A model generated the notes under the pieces. That model saw nothing but the letters and a program-made list of their open reading frames with translations. It was not told the origin of the DNA and did no database searches. From the IMG/VR virus record IMGVR_UViG_3300005582_000027, positions 1 to 40,993 of that record: DNA of 40,993 nt. One strand, written 5' to 3'. Position 1 is the first letter of the stretch. Each line of letters starts with the position of its first letter. Below are positions 24,467 through 32,485 of the stretch, one piece after another. The DNA comes from a virus. The position numbers were made by a program, and so were the translations under genes.

Positions 24467-24553
24467 TATTATTGCTTACCGCATCTCAACAACGCAATAA
24501 TATTACCGTCGATTTCACTAGACAAATGCGCTAAAATGCGCTATAATGGTAAC
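24463..24553 (+). promoter_or_regulatory. Stem-loop/promoter cassette C5
   Basis: Perfect stem 24463-24475 and 24494-24506, TAGACA 24519-24524, 17-bp spacer, TATAAT 24542-24547, ATG 24554 six nt later. Upstream gene's TAA (24464-24466) is in the stem. Confidence 0.85.
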
Positions 24554-25198
24554 ATGAAGAACACAAAGACTTATGATTTTCTCGATGGCGTCGGCCCAGT
24601 ACCGGCGCATCAGCATCCCAATGGCGGCGGCTGGGTAGCTGATAGCACCCGCGTAGTTGATAGTGCCTTCGTCGGCCCGAATGCTAAGGTCTATGGCAAC
24701 GCTTGGGTATTTGATCACGCTAGGGTCTTAGACAATGCTAAGGTTTTCGGCAATGCAGTGGTCAGTGACGCCGCTGAGGTCACCGGTGTCGCTTCGGTCA
24801 GTGACAACGCTTCGGTCTATGGCTACGCTTTAGTCACCGGTACCGCTTCGGTCTATGACAACGCTTCGGTCTGTGGCAACGCTAGAGTCTTCGGCAACGC
24901 TAGAGTCTTCGGCACCGCTGAGGTCCGTGGCAACGCTTGGATCTATGGCAACGCTGTGGTCTGTGGCACAGCTAGGGTCTATGACAACGCTTCGGTCTAT
25001 GGCAACGCTGTGGTCTGTGGCACCGCTAGGGTCTATGACAACGCTAGGGTCTATGACAACGCTTGGGTCTTCGGCAACGCTGAGGTCTATGACAATGCTT
25101 GGGTCTTCGGCAACGCTGAGGTCTATGACAATGCTAAGGTCTGTGGTTCTGTGGTGATGCTCAGGTCTATGACCCGGCCGAGCAATATTAATGACTAG
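24554..25198 (+). CDS. Hexapeptide-repeat beta-helix protein B3 (3' frameshift)
   Basis: A 214-residue paralogue with about 28 hexapeptide units after MKNTKTYDFLDGVGPVPAH. Near the end the repeat frame is lost: the encoded tail is VVMLRSMTRPSNIND, whereas the next frame reads GDAQVYDPAEQY then stop, matching the family ending. An indel around 25145-25157 is the likely cause. The following sequence GAGCAATATTAATG looks like a decayed remnant of the cassette stem. Its stop overlaps the metallopeptidase start. Confidence 0.7.
   Translation: MKNTKTYDFLDGVGPVPAHQHPNGGGWVADSTRVVDSAFVGPNAKVYGNAWVFDHARVLDNAKVFGNAVVSDAAEVTGVASVSDNASVYGYALVTGTASVYDNASVCGNARVFGNARVFGTAEVRGNAWIYGNAVVCGTARVYDNASVYGNAVVCGTARVYDNARVYDNAWVFGNAEVYDNAWVFGNAEVYDNAKVCGSVVMLRSMTRPSNIND
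24690..25145 (+). repeat. 18-bp tandem repeat array in B3
   Basis: About 25 units of the same 18-bp type, with identical unit pairs (for example the GGTCTTCGGCAACGCTRR units near 24885 and 25070), consistent with local duplication. Confidence 0.85.
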
Positions 25199-25604
25199 TT
25201 CTGGATGGGATACGCGCCGAGTATATCTATTCGAGGCCCAATATTTTCGTGGGCATTCTCTGAGTAGAAGTATACCGATGGCTAAGCTACGCCGCATAGC
25301 CACGAAAATATGGCGCGATTTATTCTCCACATCTGGTCGAGATTACTACCCACTGCCTAATATTCGCGCAGGTCGCGGTGTAAAGTATAATGGATTTCTA
25401 TATAGCTATTATCTTTCTAATGATAGTATTACGCTTGCGAGAAATCAGCGCAATATTGTGGTTCTAATTCATGAACTGACTCATGCTCTTGGATACGATG
25501 ACCATGATAAGGCTTTCGTAAATCAATATTTTAAGCTGTTGCGTAAATTTACGAATATAGATAGTAGCGCATTAAATCGTGCGCGGGCCAAGTACAAAAT
25601 TTAG
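25191..25604 (+). CDS. Putative zinc metallopeptidase (HExxH)
   Basis: A 137-residue protein containing LIHELTHALGYDDHDKAF near residue 95: HExxH followed by Gly and a third His/Asp, the zincin signature with a likely third ligand. It is preceded by strands typical of small phage or SprT/WLM-like metallopeptidases. The ATG 25191 overlaps the end of B3. No secretion signal, so cytoplasmic. Substrate unknown. Confidence 0.7.
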   Translation: MTSSGWDTRRVYLFEAQYFRGHSLSRSIPMAKLRRIATKIWRDLFSTSGRDYYPLPNIRAGRGVKYNGFLYSYYLSNDSITLARNQRNIVVLIHELTHALGYDDHDKAFVNQYFKLLRKFTNIDSSALNRARAKYKI

Positions 25605-25617
25605 ATACCTATGAAAT

Positions 25618-25692
25618 GCCGGGTTAGCACAGTGGTAGTGCAGTGGTTTTGTAAACCACAGGTCGGGGGTTCGAATCCCTCACCCGGCACCA
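25618..25692 (+). tRNA. tRNA-Thr (TGT)
   Basis: A 75-nt cloverleaf: acceptor GCCGGGT/ACCCGGC, anticodon stem GTGGT/ACCAC around TTTGTAA (anticodon TGT), T arm GGGGG-type paired with CCCTC-type strand, A73 and encoded CCA. It reads ACA (and by wobble other ACN) codons. Confidence 0.94.
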
Positions 25693-25701
25693 CAATAGCG
25701 G

Positions 25702-25730
25702 TTGACATTGTAATTAACATGATATATAAT
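25702..25730 (+). promoter_or_regulatory. Consensus sigma70 promoter
   Basis: TTGACA (25702-25707), 17-bp spacer, TATAAT (25725-25730). The ATG at 25741 is 10 nt downstream, leaving a leader of only about 4 nt. Confidence 0.8.
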
Positions 25731-25740
25731 GAAATAACAA

Positions 25741-25947
25741 ATGATCAATATGACCACACCACAAGCTAAAACTACATTAAATCTAATGACTCAGTTTAGA
25801 GCTATGGGTCGCCCATGGCGCATGGATGAATGGGACTATATCATAACTAGGCAGTCGTTTCTTAATTACGATGATGCTATTGATTATCTCAATCGGTTTA
25901 TTGCCATGAACAACAATCATGATGAGGATATTATATATGACGTATGA
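25741..25947 (+). CDS. Small protein of unknown function
   Basis: A 68-residue protein (MINMTTPQAKTTLNLMTQF ... DAIDYLNRFIAMNNNHDEDI) that looks all-helical. The promoter lies so close that translation must be nearly leaderless; ATG 25750 is an alternative. Its 3' end overlaps the next gene by 11 bp and contains that gene's GAGGA ribosome-binding site. No family recognised. Confidence 0.55.
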   Translation: MINMTTPQAKTTLNLMTQFRAMGRPWRMDEWDYIITRQSFLNYDDAIDYLNRFIAMNNNHDEDIIYDV

Positions 25948-26212
25948 TAAGATTGGACTGCTTGAAGCAGCCCGCAATAATGTAATTACCGTTCGATTTA
26001 CCAAGGTGAATGGCGAAGAACGTAATATGAAATGTACGCTACTTAGTGAATACCTCCCTCCTCAGAAAGATGTCGAGGAAATAACTACGAAGGAAAACCC
26101 GAATGTTCTCGCGGTATGGGATATCGAGGCCAAGGGTTGGCGAAGCTTCCGTGTCGATTCGGTATTGAATGTAACCCTACCCGCGGTCTATACTCCGTCG
26201 AAAGAAATATAA
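25937..26212 (+). CDS. SH3-like/Sm-like small protein (DUF2693-type)
   Basis: A 91-residue protein starting at ATG 25937 (GAGGA 8 nt upstream; ATG 25919 in frame). ITVRFTKVNGEERNMKCTLL and VLAVWDIEAKGWRSFRVDSV match a phage family with an SH3/Sm-like barrel that I recall as DUF2693. It may bind nucleic acid or a protein partner. Immediately followed by a glycosyltransferase. Confidence 0.75.
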   Translation: MTYDKIGLLEAARNNVITVRFTKVNGEERNMKCTLLSEYLPPQKDVEEITTKENPNVLAVWDIEAKGWRSFRVDSVLNVTLPAVYTPSKEI

Positions 26213-26214
26213 CA

Positions 26215-27207
26215 ATGACAAAACTTAATATTACTGGGCTCAAAAATGAGTCAAAGAACATCGACCCGAATAGCGACGGCACGTATTCGCATATCGGTGC
26301 GCGTGGCGGTACCGAAATGATAGCCGAGCAGATTCGCAACCGTCTATCTCCGGAACTTCTTGCTAAGTTCAATCTTATTCATTCGCGCGTGCGGGAAGAA
26401 AATATCTCTAAGGATAAGAGTAACATTCTTGTTCTACATGATACATGGGACGATCCCGAAAGTCAGCATCTTAAAGATGAAAAGAGCTTAGATCGGTTTT
26501 CTAAGTTGGTCTTTGTATCGCACTATCAGCAGGCCACATTCAATATCGGGCTGGGCGTTCCCTTCAATAAGGGAGTGGTTATTCAAAATGCAATTGAGCC
26601 GATTGCGCTTACCCCCGATGATAAGAAGTCCTCGATTATTCGATTTATCTATCATACCACACCACACCGAGGGCTGGAGCTTCTTGTTCCTGTCTTTGAA
26701 AAGCTGGCCGAGAGCGTGCCTAATATTCATCTTGACGTATATTCGTCGTTCAAGATTTATGGATGGGATGCTCGCGATGATCAATATCAGAGTACCTTCC
26801 AGCGAATTATAGACCATCCCAATATGACCTATCACGGCTATCAGCCCAATGAAGTCGTGCGTGAGGCACTAAAAAAAGCTCATATCTATGCATACCCCAA
26901 TATCTGGCCAGAGACATCATGCATCTCGGTGATCGAAGCCATGAGTGCGGGGTGTAATGTGATATGCCCAAATTTCGCGGCTCTACCCGAAACATGCGCC
27001 AACTTTGCTACGATGTATGGATTCAATGAAGATTACAATGCACATGCCAATATGTTTGCGGTTATCGCTAATATGATGATCCGCGAATATTGGCATGAGA
27101 ACAATCAGAATAAGCTAAGGTTTCAAAAGATGTATTTTGACAATTTCTACAACTGGGATATACGGGCACAACAATGGAATGCTTTTTTAAGCTCTATGGT
27201 GAATTGA
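26215..27207 (+). CDS. Glycosyltransferase, GT-B fold (GT4-like)
   Basis: A 330-residue protein; ATG 26215 is chosen because the longer frame from 26116 runs through the preceding gene. GARGGTEMIAEQI is an acceptor-binding N-terminal segment and IWPETSCISVIEAMSAGCNVI with two Glu (ExxxxxxxE) is the nucleotide-sugar motif of GT4 enzymes. HDTWDDPES and FVSHYQQATF lie in the first Rossmann domain. Sugar and acceptor unknown; likely modifies virion or cell-surface glycan. Confidence 0.85.
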   Translation: MTKLNITGLKNESKNIDPNSDGTYSHIGARGGTEMIAEQIRNRLSPELLAKFNLIHSRVREENISKDKSNILVLHDTWDDPESQHLKDEKSLDRFSKLVFVSHYQQATFNIGLGVPFNKGVVIQNAIEPIALTPDDKKSSIIRFIYHTTPHRGLELLVPVFEKLAESVPNIHLDVYSSFKIYGWDARDDQYQSTFQRIIDHPNMTYHGYQPNEVVREALKKAHIYAYPNIWPETSCISVIEAMSAGCNVICPNFAALPETCANFATMYGFNEDYNAHANMFAVIANMMIREYWHENNQNKLRFQKMYFDNFYNWDIRAQQWNAFLSSMVN

Positions 27208-27208
27208 T

Positions 27209-28324
27209 ATGAAAGATATTAAAATTGGCGTCGAGCAGAAATATATCGGCGTAGAACCTAGCTGGGCTGACTTCGACCCAACTAAGGTTGATGATAACGA
27301 GCGCCGTATTGTGAGCGCGTATAATTGGTACAATTATGCAGTGGCCGATAAGGATAAGAATAAGCTCGTAACGGACTATATTAGTAGAGATGCGGGCGCG
27401 GCCGATGATGTTCGTGCTATCAATGCGCTAAATCATTGGCAAATTCCCAATTGGTTTCTATCCCTATGTCGAATGCAATTACGCGGACTAATTTTGTCGG
27501 ATGACCGTAAGAAGTCATTCGATACTAAGCTGCAAGATATGATTCGTCTTGGAATGACGACACTTGAAATGAATAAGATCAAGACGCCGACAGCGGCCGT
27601 CGTTTCAGTGCAAGACAATATTCGTTTGTCTGCGCTTGATAAGTCGGCCGATATCGATGACCAACTCGATAAGGTGTTCATAGATCCGAAGCATACATTC
27701 AATTGCTATGAATGGCTATCGACCAAGAAGGTCGGGCCTATGATTGCAATGAAGCTGGGCGATATCTATCGTAATGATCTAAACGAGATTGAGCAGGCGC
27801 TAAGTAAAAGCGATATACAGGTCGTCGAAGGTTATTCGTCGTATAGTAAAAAGCATCTAATCGCTATTCGGGATTTCTATCGAGGAATAATTACGGACTG
27901 TGAAACTTGGGGACGAAATCAGAAGAAGAAGCCTAAGGCGAGAAAGAAGACTACCAAAAGTGCGGATCAGCATGTTCGCAGGCTTAAGTATATGAAGGAA
28001 TTCCCAGAATTGAAGCTGGTTAGTATCGATCCGTCCAAGATCGTCGGCGCAAATGAATTGTGGGTATTCAATACTAAATACAGAAAGCTACAGCATTATG
28101 TGGCGCTTGATCGTGGCGGGCTGCAAGTCAAGGGAACTTCCTTGCAGAATTTTCACGATATTAATTCTGTTGCCAAGACGCTAAGAAAGCCTGCGGAGGT
28201 ATTGCCCAATATCATGACTGGCGGAACTAAAGTAGTTACTCGCGTATTTGACGCCATACGATCCGCGGCCACCAAGTGTAATGGGCGTATGGGTGAATCG
28301 TCTATCATTCTTCGCGTCATTTAA
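27209..28324 (+). CDS. Conserved T4-like phage protein of unknown function
   Basis: A 371-residue protein with a Trp-rich N-terminal region (ADFDPTKVDDNERRIVSAYNWYNYA), a basic middle (NQKKKPKARKKTTKSADQHV) and a C-terminus VLPNIMTGGTKVVTRVFDAI, ending ILRVI. I recall equivalents in cyanophage-type T4-like genomes, always annotated hypothetical. The basic stretch suggests nucleic-acid contact. The next gene begins at the stop codon with no gap. Confidence 0.65.
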   Translation: MKDIKIGVEQKYIGVEPSWADFDPTKVDDNERRIVSAYNWYNYAVADKDKNKLVTDYISRDAGAADDVRAINALNHWQIPNWFLSLCRMQLRGLILSDDRKKSFDTKLQDMIRLGMTTLEMNKIKTPTAAVVSVQDNIRLSALDKSADIDDQLDKVFIDPKHTFNCYEWLSTKKVGPMIAMKLGDIYRNDLNEIEQALSKSDIQVVEGYSSYSKKHLIAIRDFYRGIITDCETWGRNQKKKPKARKKTTKSADQHVRRLKYMKEFPELKLVSIDPSKIVGANELWVFNTKYRKLQHYVALDRGGLQVKGTSLQNFHDINSVAKTLRKPAEVLPNIMTGGTKVVTRVFDAIRSAATKCNGRMGESSIILRVI

Positions 28325-28636
28325 ATGCGCGATACGTCAAATGTAGTTCATTCTTTTCCTGTCGATAGGATAGTGCGCCGCTTATCATCCCTACAGGATT
28401 CTTCTGAGCGATTTAAGAAGCATCGCATAAATCAGATTCTAGATGACAATGCAACGATTCTAGCTATGCAATTACTATTCAATGGCATCAATATTCATGA
28501 TGGTGAATTTGAAAAGGGCTTCTCGCTAGCTATAGAATTTCTTCGTGCAGCACTATATAAGACGCATGATATTCATCACCCTCTACAGCTAACCGCGACT
28601 GAAATAATCAATCATTTAACGAAGAAACCGACATAG
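28325..28636 (+). CDS. Small conserved phage protein of unknown function
   Basis: A 103-residue, mainly helical protein (VDRIVRRLSSLQDSSERFKKHRINQIL; FEKGFSLAIEFLRAALYKTH). Its ATG follows the preceding stop directly, indicating coupling. No motif recognised. It precedes the RNase H gene by about 40 bp of non-coding sequence. Confidence 0.6.
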   Translation: MRDTSNVVHSFPVDRIVRRLSSLQDSSERFKKHRINQILDDNATILAMQLLFNGINIHDGEFEKGFSLAIEFLRAALYKTHDIHHPLQLTATEIINHLTKKPT

Positions 28637-28677
28637 TAAATTCGTTCTTAACTTCTATAACATGAAATAACCATATT

Positions 28678-29547
28678 ATGATTCTTCTAGACCTCTCACA
28701 AGTTATGATTGCCAATGTCATGGTATATCTGACTCGCCTCAGTGGCGCATCCCAAAATATAGATGAGAATGCAATACGTTATATGGTATTGAATAGCATT
28801 CGGTTACTTCGCAGTAAATTCAAAGAATCATATGGCGAGATGATAATCTGCTGCGATTCCAATGATGTATGGCGAAAAGATATTTTTCCGCACTATAAGG
28901 CCAATCGTAAGAAGATGAGAGAAACTTCTACCGTCGATTGGACTTGGTTATTCAATGTTCTGGGAACAATACGCGATGAACTTGGTGAGCATATGCCGTA
29001 TAAGATTTTGCAAATTCCTAGGGCCGAAGCTGACGATGTTATAGCTTCGCTGTGCCATGAATATGGTAAGACCATGCGAAACGTCGGAGAAAATATTATG
29101 ATTGTGTCGGGCGATAAGGACTTTGCCCAGCTTCAAAAATATGCCAACGTATATCAATATGCGCCGGTACAGAAAAAGAATATCAGCGTAGATAATCCCG
29201 AAAGATTTTTACGCGAGCATATCATGCTTGGCGACCGTGGCGATGGCGTACCTAATTTTCTATCTGACGATGATACTTTCATTTCTGATAAGCGCCAGAA
29301 GCCCGTGATGCGTAAGAAGCTGGACGAATGGTCTATTCTCGATCCTACTCTCTTTTGCGATGACGAAATGCTACGCAACTATAAGAGAAATGAGGAACTA
29401 ATCAATCTCGATAAGATCCCGAAGGCCATCCAACAAGAAGTGATCACTCAGTTTGCTACGCAGACACCATCACCTCGATCAAAGATATTAAATTATTTTA
29501 TTCGCTATCGTCTAGGCAATCTAACTGAACATATTGGAGAATTCTAA
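28678..29547 (+). CDS. rnh: T4-type RNase H (5'-3' flap exonuclease)
   Basis: A 289-residue FEN-family nuclease that removes RNA primers from Okazaki fragments. Metal-binding clusters are visible: MILLDLSQVMIANV (first Asp), ICCDSNDVWRKDIFPHYKANRK (Asp and basic helix), IPRAEADDVIA (Glu, Asp, Asp), SGDKDFAQL (Asp, Asp) and GDRGDGVPNFLS (helix-hairpin-helix entrance with Asp). Length matches T4 RNase H. No strong ribosome-binding site precedes ATG 28678. It works with the primase at 8325 and the PhoH/exonuclease genes downstream. Confidence 0.93.
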   Translation: MILLDLSQVMIANVMVYLTRLSGASQNIDENAIRYMVLNSIRLLRSKFKESYGEMIICCDSNDVWRKDIFPHYKANRKKMRETSTVDWTWLFNVLGTIRDELGEHMPYKILQIPRAEADDVIASLCHEYGKTMRNVGENIMIVSGDKDFAQLQKYANVYQYAPVQKKNISVDNPERFLREHIMLGDRGDGVPNFLSDDDTFISDKRQKPVMRKKLDEWSILDPTLFCDDEMLRNYKRNEELINLDKIPKAIQQEVITQFATQTPSPRSKILNYFIRYRLGNLTEHIGEF

Positions 29548-29972
29548 TGATTAGAACACTATCGAGTATTATTCTCGAAATAGAAAAGCAGACTACAGAC
29601 GAAGCTCAGGCTGACGTTATGAGAAAGAATAGTAGTGCTGCACTAAAGACTATTATTGGCTATGCTCTCGATCCTGGCGTCAAGTGGATGATTCCGCCCG
29701 GCGCGCCGCCCTATAAGCAGCTACATGAAGCTGCGGATCAAGAGGGTAAGCTATATTCCGAATGCGTTCGTATGTTCATATATTTTGTCGATAGCCCAGA
29801 GAATCGAAATATTACACAGATTAAACGCGAGCAGCTATTCATTCAGGTACTTGAATCTGTTGATCGCGATGATGCTAAACTGGTATTGCGGGTAAAAGAT
29901 AAGGCCCTTAATATTTCTCGTAAGGCCGTGACGTTGGCTTTTCCTAATATGACTAAAGATTGGCCGGAATGA
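29547..29972 (+). CDS. Conserved T4-like phage protein (DUF6433-like)
   Basis: A 141-residue protein: LKTIIGYALDPGVKWMIPPGAPPYKQL, KREQLFIQVLESVDRDDAKLVLRVKDKAL and AFPN near the end match a small family I recall as DUF6433, common in T4-like phages. It starts within the RNase H stop (TAATG) and overlaps the next gene by ATGA. Possibly a replication-associated factor by context; not demonstrated. Confidence 0.7.
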   Translation: MIRTLSSIILEIEKQTTDEAQADVMRKNSSAALKTIIGYALDPGVKWMIPPGAPPYKQLHEAADQEGKLYSECVRMFIYFVDSPENRNITQIKREQLFIQVLESVDRDDAKLVLRVKDKALNISRKAVTLAFPNMTKDWPE

Positions 29973-30604
29973 TTGCGTTTGTAATTGCCAATGGAACAAG
30001 TCGATTAGGGTTTAATCTTCGCCAACTCATTGGTCTCGGTCCAATATACGGATGCAATGCGCTATATCGAGAATATGCACCAAATTATGACCTGCCGAAT
30101 TATCTAATTGCGATAGATGACGGAATGATAGAAGAGATTCGAAATAGTGATTTTCCCAAGAATAGATTCATTGTTCCTCCACTTAGTGAACGATGGGAAC
30201 CAAAAGAATGCAACCCAAATCAGCCTCGTAGTAATGCGGGCATGAATGCAATGATTGAAGCTATTCGGCACGGAGCGACTACCGTAATTGGGCTAGGGTT
30301 TGATTTCATGCTGAATGATGTTGGTCAATCTGTTAGTAATGTATACGATGGAACTATCAATTATGGCCCAAACACTCGTGCGCGCCATGAAGATAATTTC
30401 GGGCGTGCGCGATATCTGAATTGGCTAGTGTCTAATAATCCCACTGTCGATTTTTTACTATGCTATGAGTATGAAGCAGATATTGCGCTACGTCGTATGC
30501 CCTCATCCAATAGTAATATTTCCACGATTACGTATAAGCAGCTATTGAACAATATCAGCGACGAACATCCAGATTCTCGTCTATCATGTGAGGCAAATCA
30601 ATGA
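29969..30604 (+). CDS. Sialyltransferase-like/DUF115-like sugar enzyme
   Basis: A 211-residue protein beginning at ATG 29969 (ATGA overlap; the TTG at 29960 is rejected). AFVIANGTSRLGFNLRQL followed by GCNALYREYAPNYL-type residues resembles the N-G-x-S-R nucleotide-binding start and the GCNALY motif of a phage domain related to GT29/DUF115 proteins. GLGFDFM in the middle is also typical. It leads a three-gene overlapping set of surface-modification-type enzymes. Confidence 0.65.
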   Translation: MIAFVIANGTSRLGFNLRQLIGLGPIYGCNALYREYAPNYDLPNYLIAIDDGMIEEIRNSDFPKNRFIVPPLSERWEPKECNPNQPRSNAGMNAMIEAIRHGATTVIGLGFDFMLNDVGQSVSNVYDGTINYGPNTRARHEDNFGRARYLNWLVSNNPTVDFLLCYEYEADIALRRMPSSNSNISTITYKQLLNNISDEHPDSRLSCEANQ

Positions 30605-31320
30605 ATACTATTCGTCTTCATATCCGCGGACAAATGGGAGTCCAGATTCTTCAGGCCGCGACCGCAATTTCGGTTATCAATAGCGACGAAGAACCAATTC
30701 TCTGCGTAAATACAGGTGGCGACTTATCATATGATTCGACAAACAAGCTACAGGATGTCTTTGATGTGAACTGTCGAATAATTGAAATTGACACGATTCG
30801 CAAGACACCATATTGGGTAGAGGGATCTGCTAAGTACATCTTCAAAAATAGAGACAAAATTTTTCGCTGGCTTACACCTAAGGCCAACATCTCACCCAAT
30901 CCCGATATTATTGGTCGTCTTGGTATTCATATTCGTGGTAAGGATAAACACGTTGCTTCAATTGAATCATATAAGCATCTTCTGACTATAGCCCGCGCTG
31001 ACCGCGTCACTCATGCTGATGGTCCCGATTCGCTAGTCATCTATTCGGACGACACAGAGCTAGCAGCAAAAACATATCCAGAGCATACGATATCAAATCA
31101 ATCAAGTATTGCCGATTGGATTGATCTATATAATTCCGATATTGTATATGCTGCGCCAAGTGCTTTCATAATGAGTATGCTGATTTTCAATCCTAATAAG
31201 CGCATTGTATTTCTGGGAGATAAATATTGCGACGGACCTTATATTGGGTATCGTCATGATATGCTGTTTCTTCGCGAATGCCAGGCCTATTGTAAGAATG
31301 TGACAATATTAGATGTTTGA
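30601..31320 (+). CDS. Putative glycosyltransferase, fucosyltransferase-like
   Basis: A 239-residue protein. GQMGVQILQAATAISV at the start recalls the G-N-Q-L/M-F region of GT11-like fucosyltransferases, LGIHIRGKDK recalls the H-x-R-x-G-D motif, and SSIADWIDLYNSDIVYAAPSAF the acceptor loop before the C-terminal strand. The match is by pattern only. It overlaps both neighbours, consistent with a shared glycan pathway. Confidence 0.5.
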   Translation: MNTIRLHIRGQMGVQILQAATAISVINSDEEPILCVNTGGDLSYDSTNKLQDVFDVNCRIIEIDTIRKTPYWVEGSAKYIFKNRDKIFRWLTPKANISPNPDIIGRLGIHIRGKDKHVASIESYKHLLTIARADRVTHADGPDSLVIYSDDTELAAKTYPEHTISNQSSIADWIDLYNSDIVYAAPSAFIMSMLIFNPNKRIVFLGDKYCDGPYIGYRHDMLFLRECQAYCKNVTILDV

Positions 31321-32299
31321 TAATGTTCTAGAATTCTGTGATGTCTCGGGCGTCATTCGCGCGCGGCTGGAAGACATCATCTTCAATGCGAAAGGTAGTC
31401 GCACTAGAGATGATGTGCGCGATTACGCTCGGCAAGCATTTGAGCTTCTAGCTCCAAAAGCAAGTGCCGATGTTCTACTGAGTTCAACAAAGGATTTTAC
31501 TCGACTCAATTGCGATGAGCATACTTGCCGAGCAGGAATACATGTGGTAAGATCGTATTTCGCTCACCTCATTAGAAATATGCATAGGGCTGAAACCAAA
31601 TATCGCACTGAATATTCGAAAGAGTATGATGAGCATGGTATTGTGGTCGTTCATGATTTCCTGGAAGATACACTACGTAATAGAGTGACTGATGAAATCC
31701 AAAAAATGCCAGAAGCTATGATGAAGATTTCGTCTAACATCATATCATTCAATACGGAGTCAATCGCACTCAATATCATGCTCAATGAGAGCTACATGAA
31801 ACCAATAATATTCGATTGTCTGGCCTATGCTAGCCCAGAAGTATATGACTTGTATGCGAAGAATACATTTGTTCAGCGATTGATAACTGTGCCCAAAGAT
31901 GGTGATGTACAGAAGATTTTACATTCTGATACATTCTTCCCATGCATCAAGTGGTGGTATTTTCCAGACGAGGTGAAAATGGAGAATGGACCTTTCGTAT
32001 ACGTGCCTGGATCGCATATATTCACGCGCGACCGCGCGAAGTTTATATATGAACAATCTATTGCAGTAGCAACATATAAATTGGAGGCCGCAAGAACCTA
32101 CGGGCATGCCGAGGGATCTCTTCGAATATTCGAGAATGAGCTAAGTGAGATGGGTCTTACCGAAAAGCCGTATATCGTTCCCGCAAATTCATTGATTGTC
32201 GCAAATGTGTATGGATTCCATCGGCGCAGTGAAGTGGTAACCGTGGGTCATAGGGATTCCGTACATGGCTCAATTCGCGTGAATACACCTTTTGTCTGA
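31313..32299 (+). CDS. Fe(II)/2-oxoglutarate dioxygenase, PhyH-like
   Basis: A 328-residue protein. LHSDTFFPCIKWWYFPDEV provides the HxD iron ligands, GPFVYVPGSH the conserved turn after them, and FHRRSEVVTVGHRDSVHGSIR the distal His and 2-oxoglutarate-binding Arg. These fit phytanoyl-CoA dioxygenase-type enzymes, which occur in several large phages. The N-terminal 100 residues are helical. It ends the sugar gene set; it could hydroxylate a glycan or nucleotide base. Stop codon lies in a hairpin. Confidence 0.8.
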   Translation: MFDNVLEFCDVSGVIRARLEDIIFNAKGSRTRDDVRDYARQAFELLAPKASADVLLSSTKDFTRLNCDEHTCRAGIHVVRSYFAHLIRNMHRAETKYRTEYSKEYDEHGIVVVHDFLEDTLRNRVTDEIQKMPEAMMKISSNIISFNTESIALNIMLNESYMKPIIFDCLAYASPEVYDLYAKNTFVQRLITVPKDGDVQKILHSDTFFPCIKWWYFPDEVKMENGPFVYVPGSHIFTRDRAKFIYEQSIAVATYKLEAARTYGHAEGSLRIFENELSEMGLTEKPYIVPANSLIVANVYGFHRRSEVVTVGHRDSVHGSIRVNTPFV

Positions 32300-32324
32300 T
32301 AAATGAAATGTATACATTTATCAG
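32296..32324 (+). terminator. Hairpin at the end of the dioxygenase gene
   Basis: Perfect 10-bp inverted repeat CTGATAAATG and CATTTATCAG, with the gene's TGA inside the left arm. No T-tract follows, so it may be an mRNA 3' stabiliser rather than an intrinsic terminator. Confidence 0.45.
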
Positions 32325-32348
32325 TCAACTACCTTAAAATTTCGTGAG

Positions 32349-32485
32349 GTAATATTATTGCTTACAGCACTTCAGCGGCGTAATAATATTACGGTAATAT
32401 TGTTACTTATTGGCATGCCAACAAAGCAATAAAATTACTCACGATTTCACTAGACAAATGCCCTAAAATGCGCTATTATGATAAT
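32349..32485 (+). promoter_or_regulatory. Stem-loop/promoter cassette C6, with two stem-loops in tandem
   Basis: First stem GTAATATTATT (32349-32359) with AATAATATTAC (32382-32392); a second, imperfect stem-loop 32394-32438 has the palindrome TTGGCATGCCAA (32410-32421) in its loop. Then TAGACA 32451-32456, 17-bp spacer, TATTAT 32474-32479 and ATG 32486 six nt later. Confidence 0.8.

Noticed and set aside
26116-26214. Extended start of the GT4 gene at 26116
   Set aside because: It overlaps the SH3-like gene by about 100 bp in another frame and the extra residues do not resemble the family; ATG 26215 begins the recognisable domain region.
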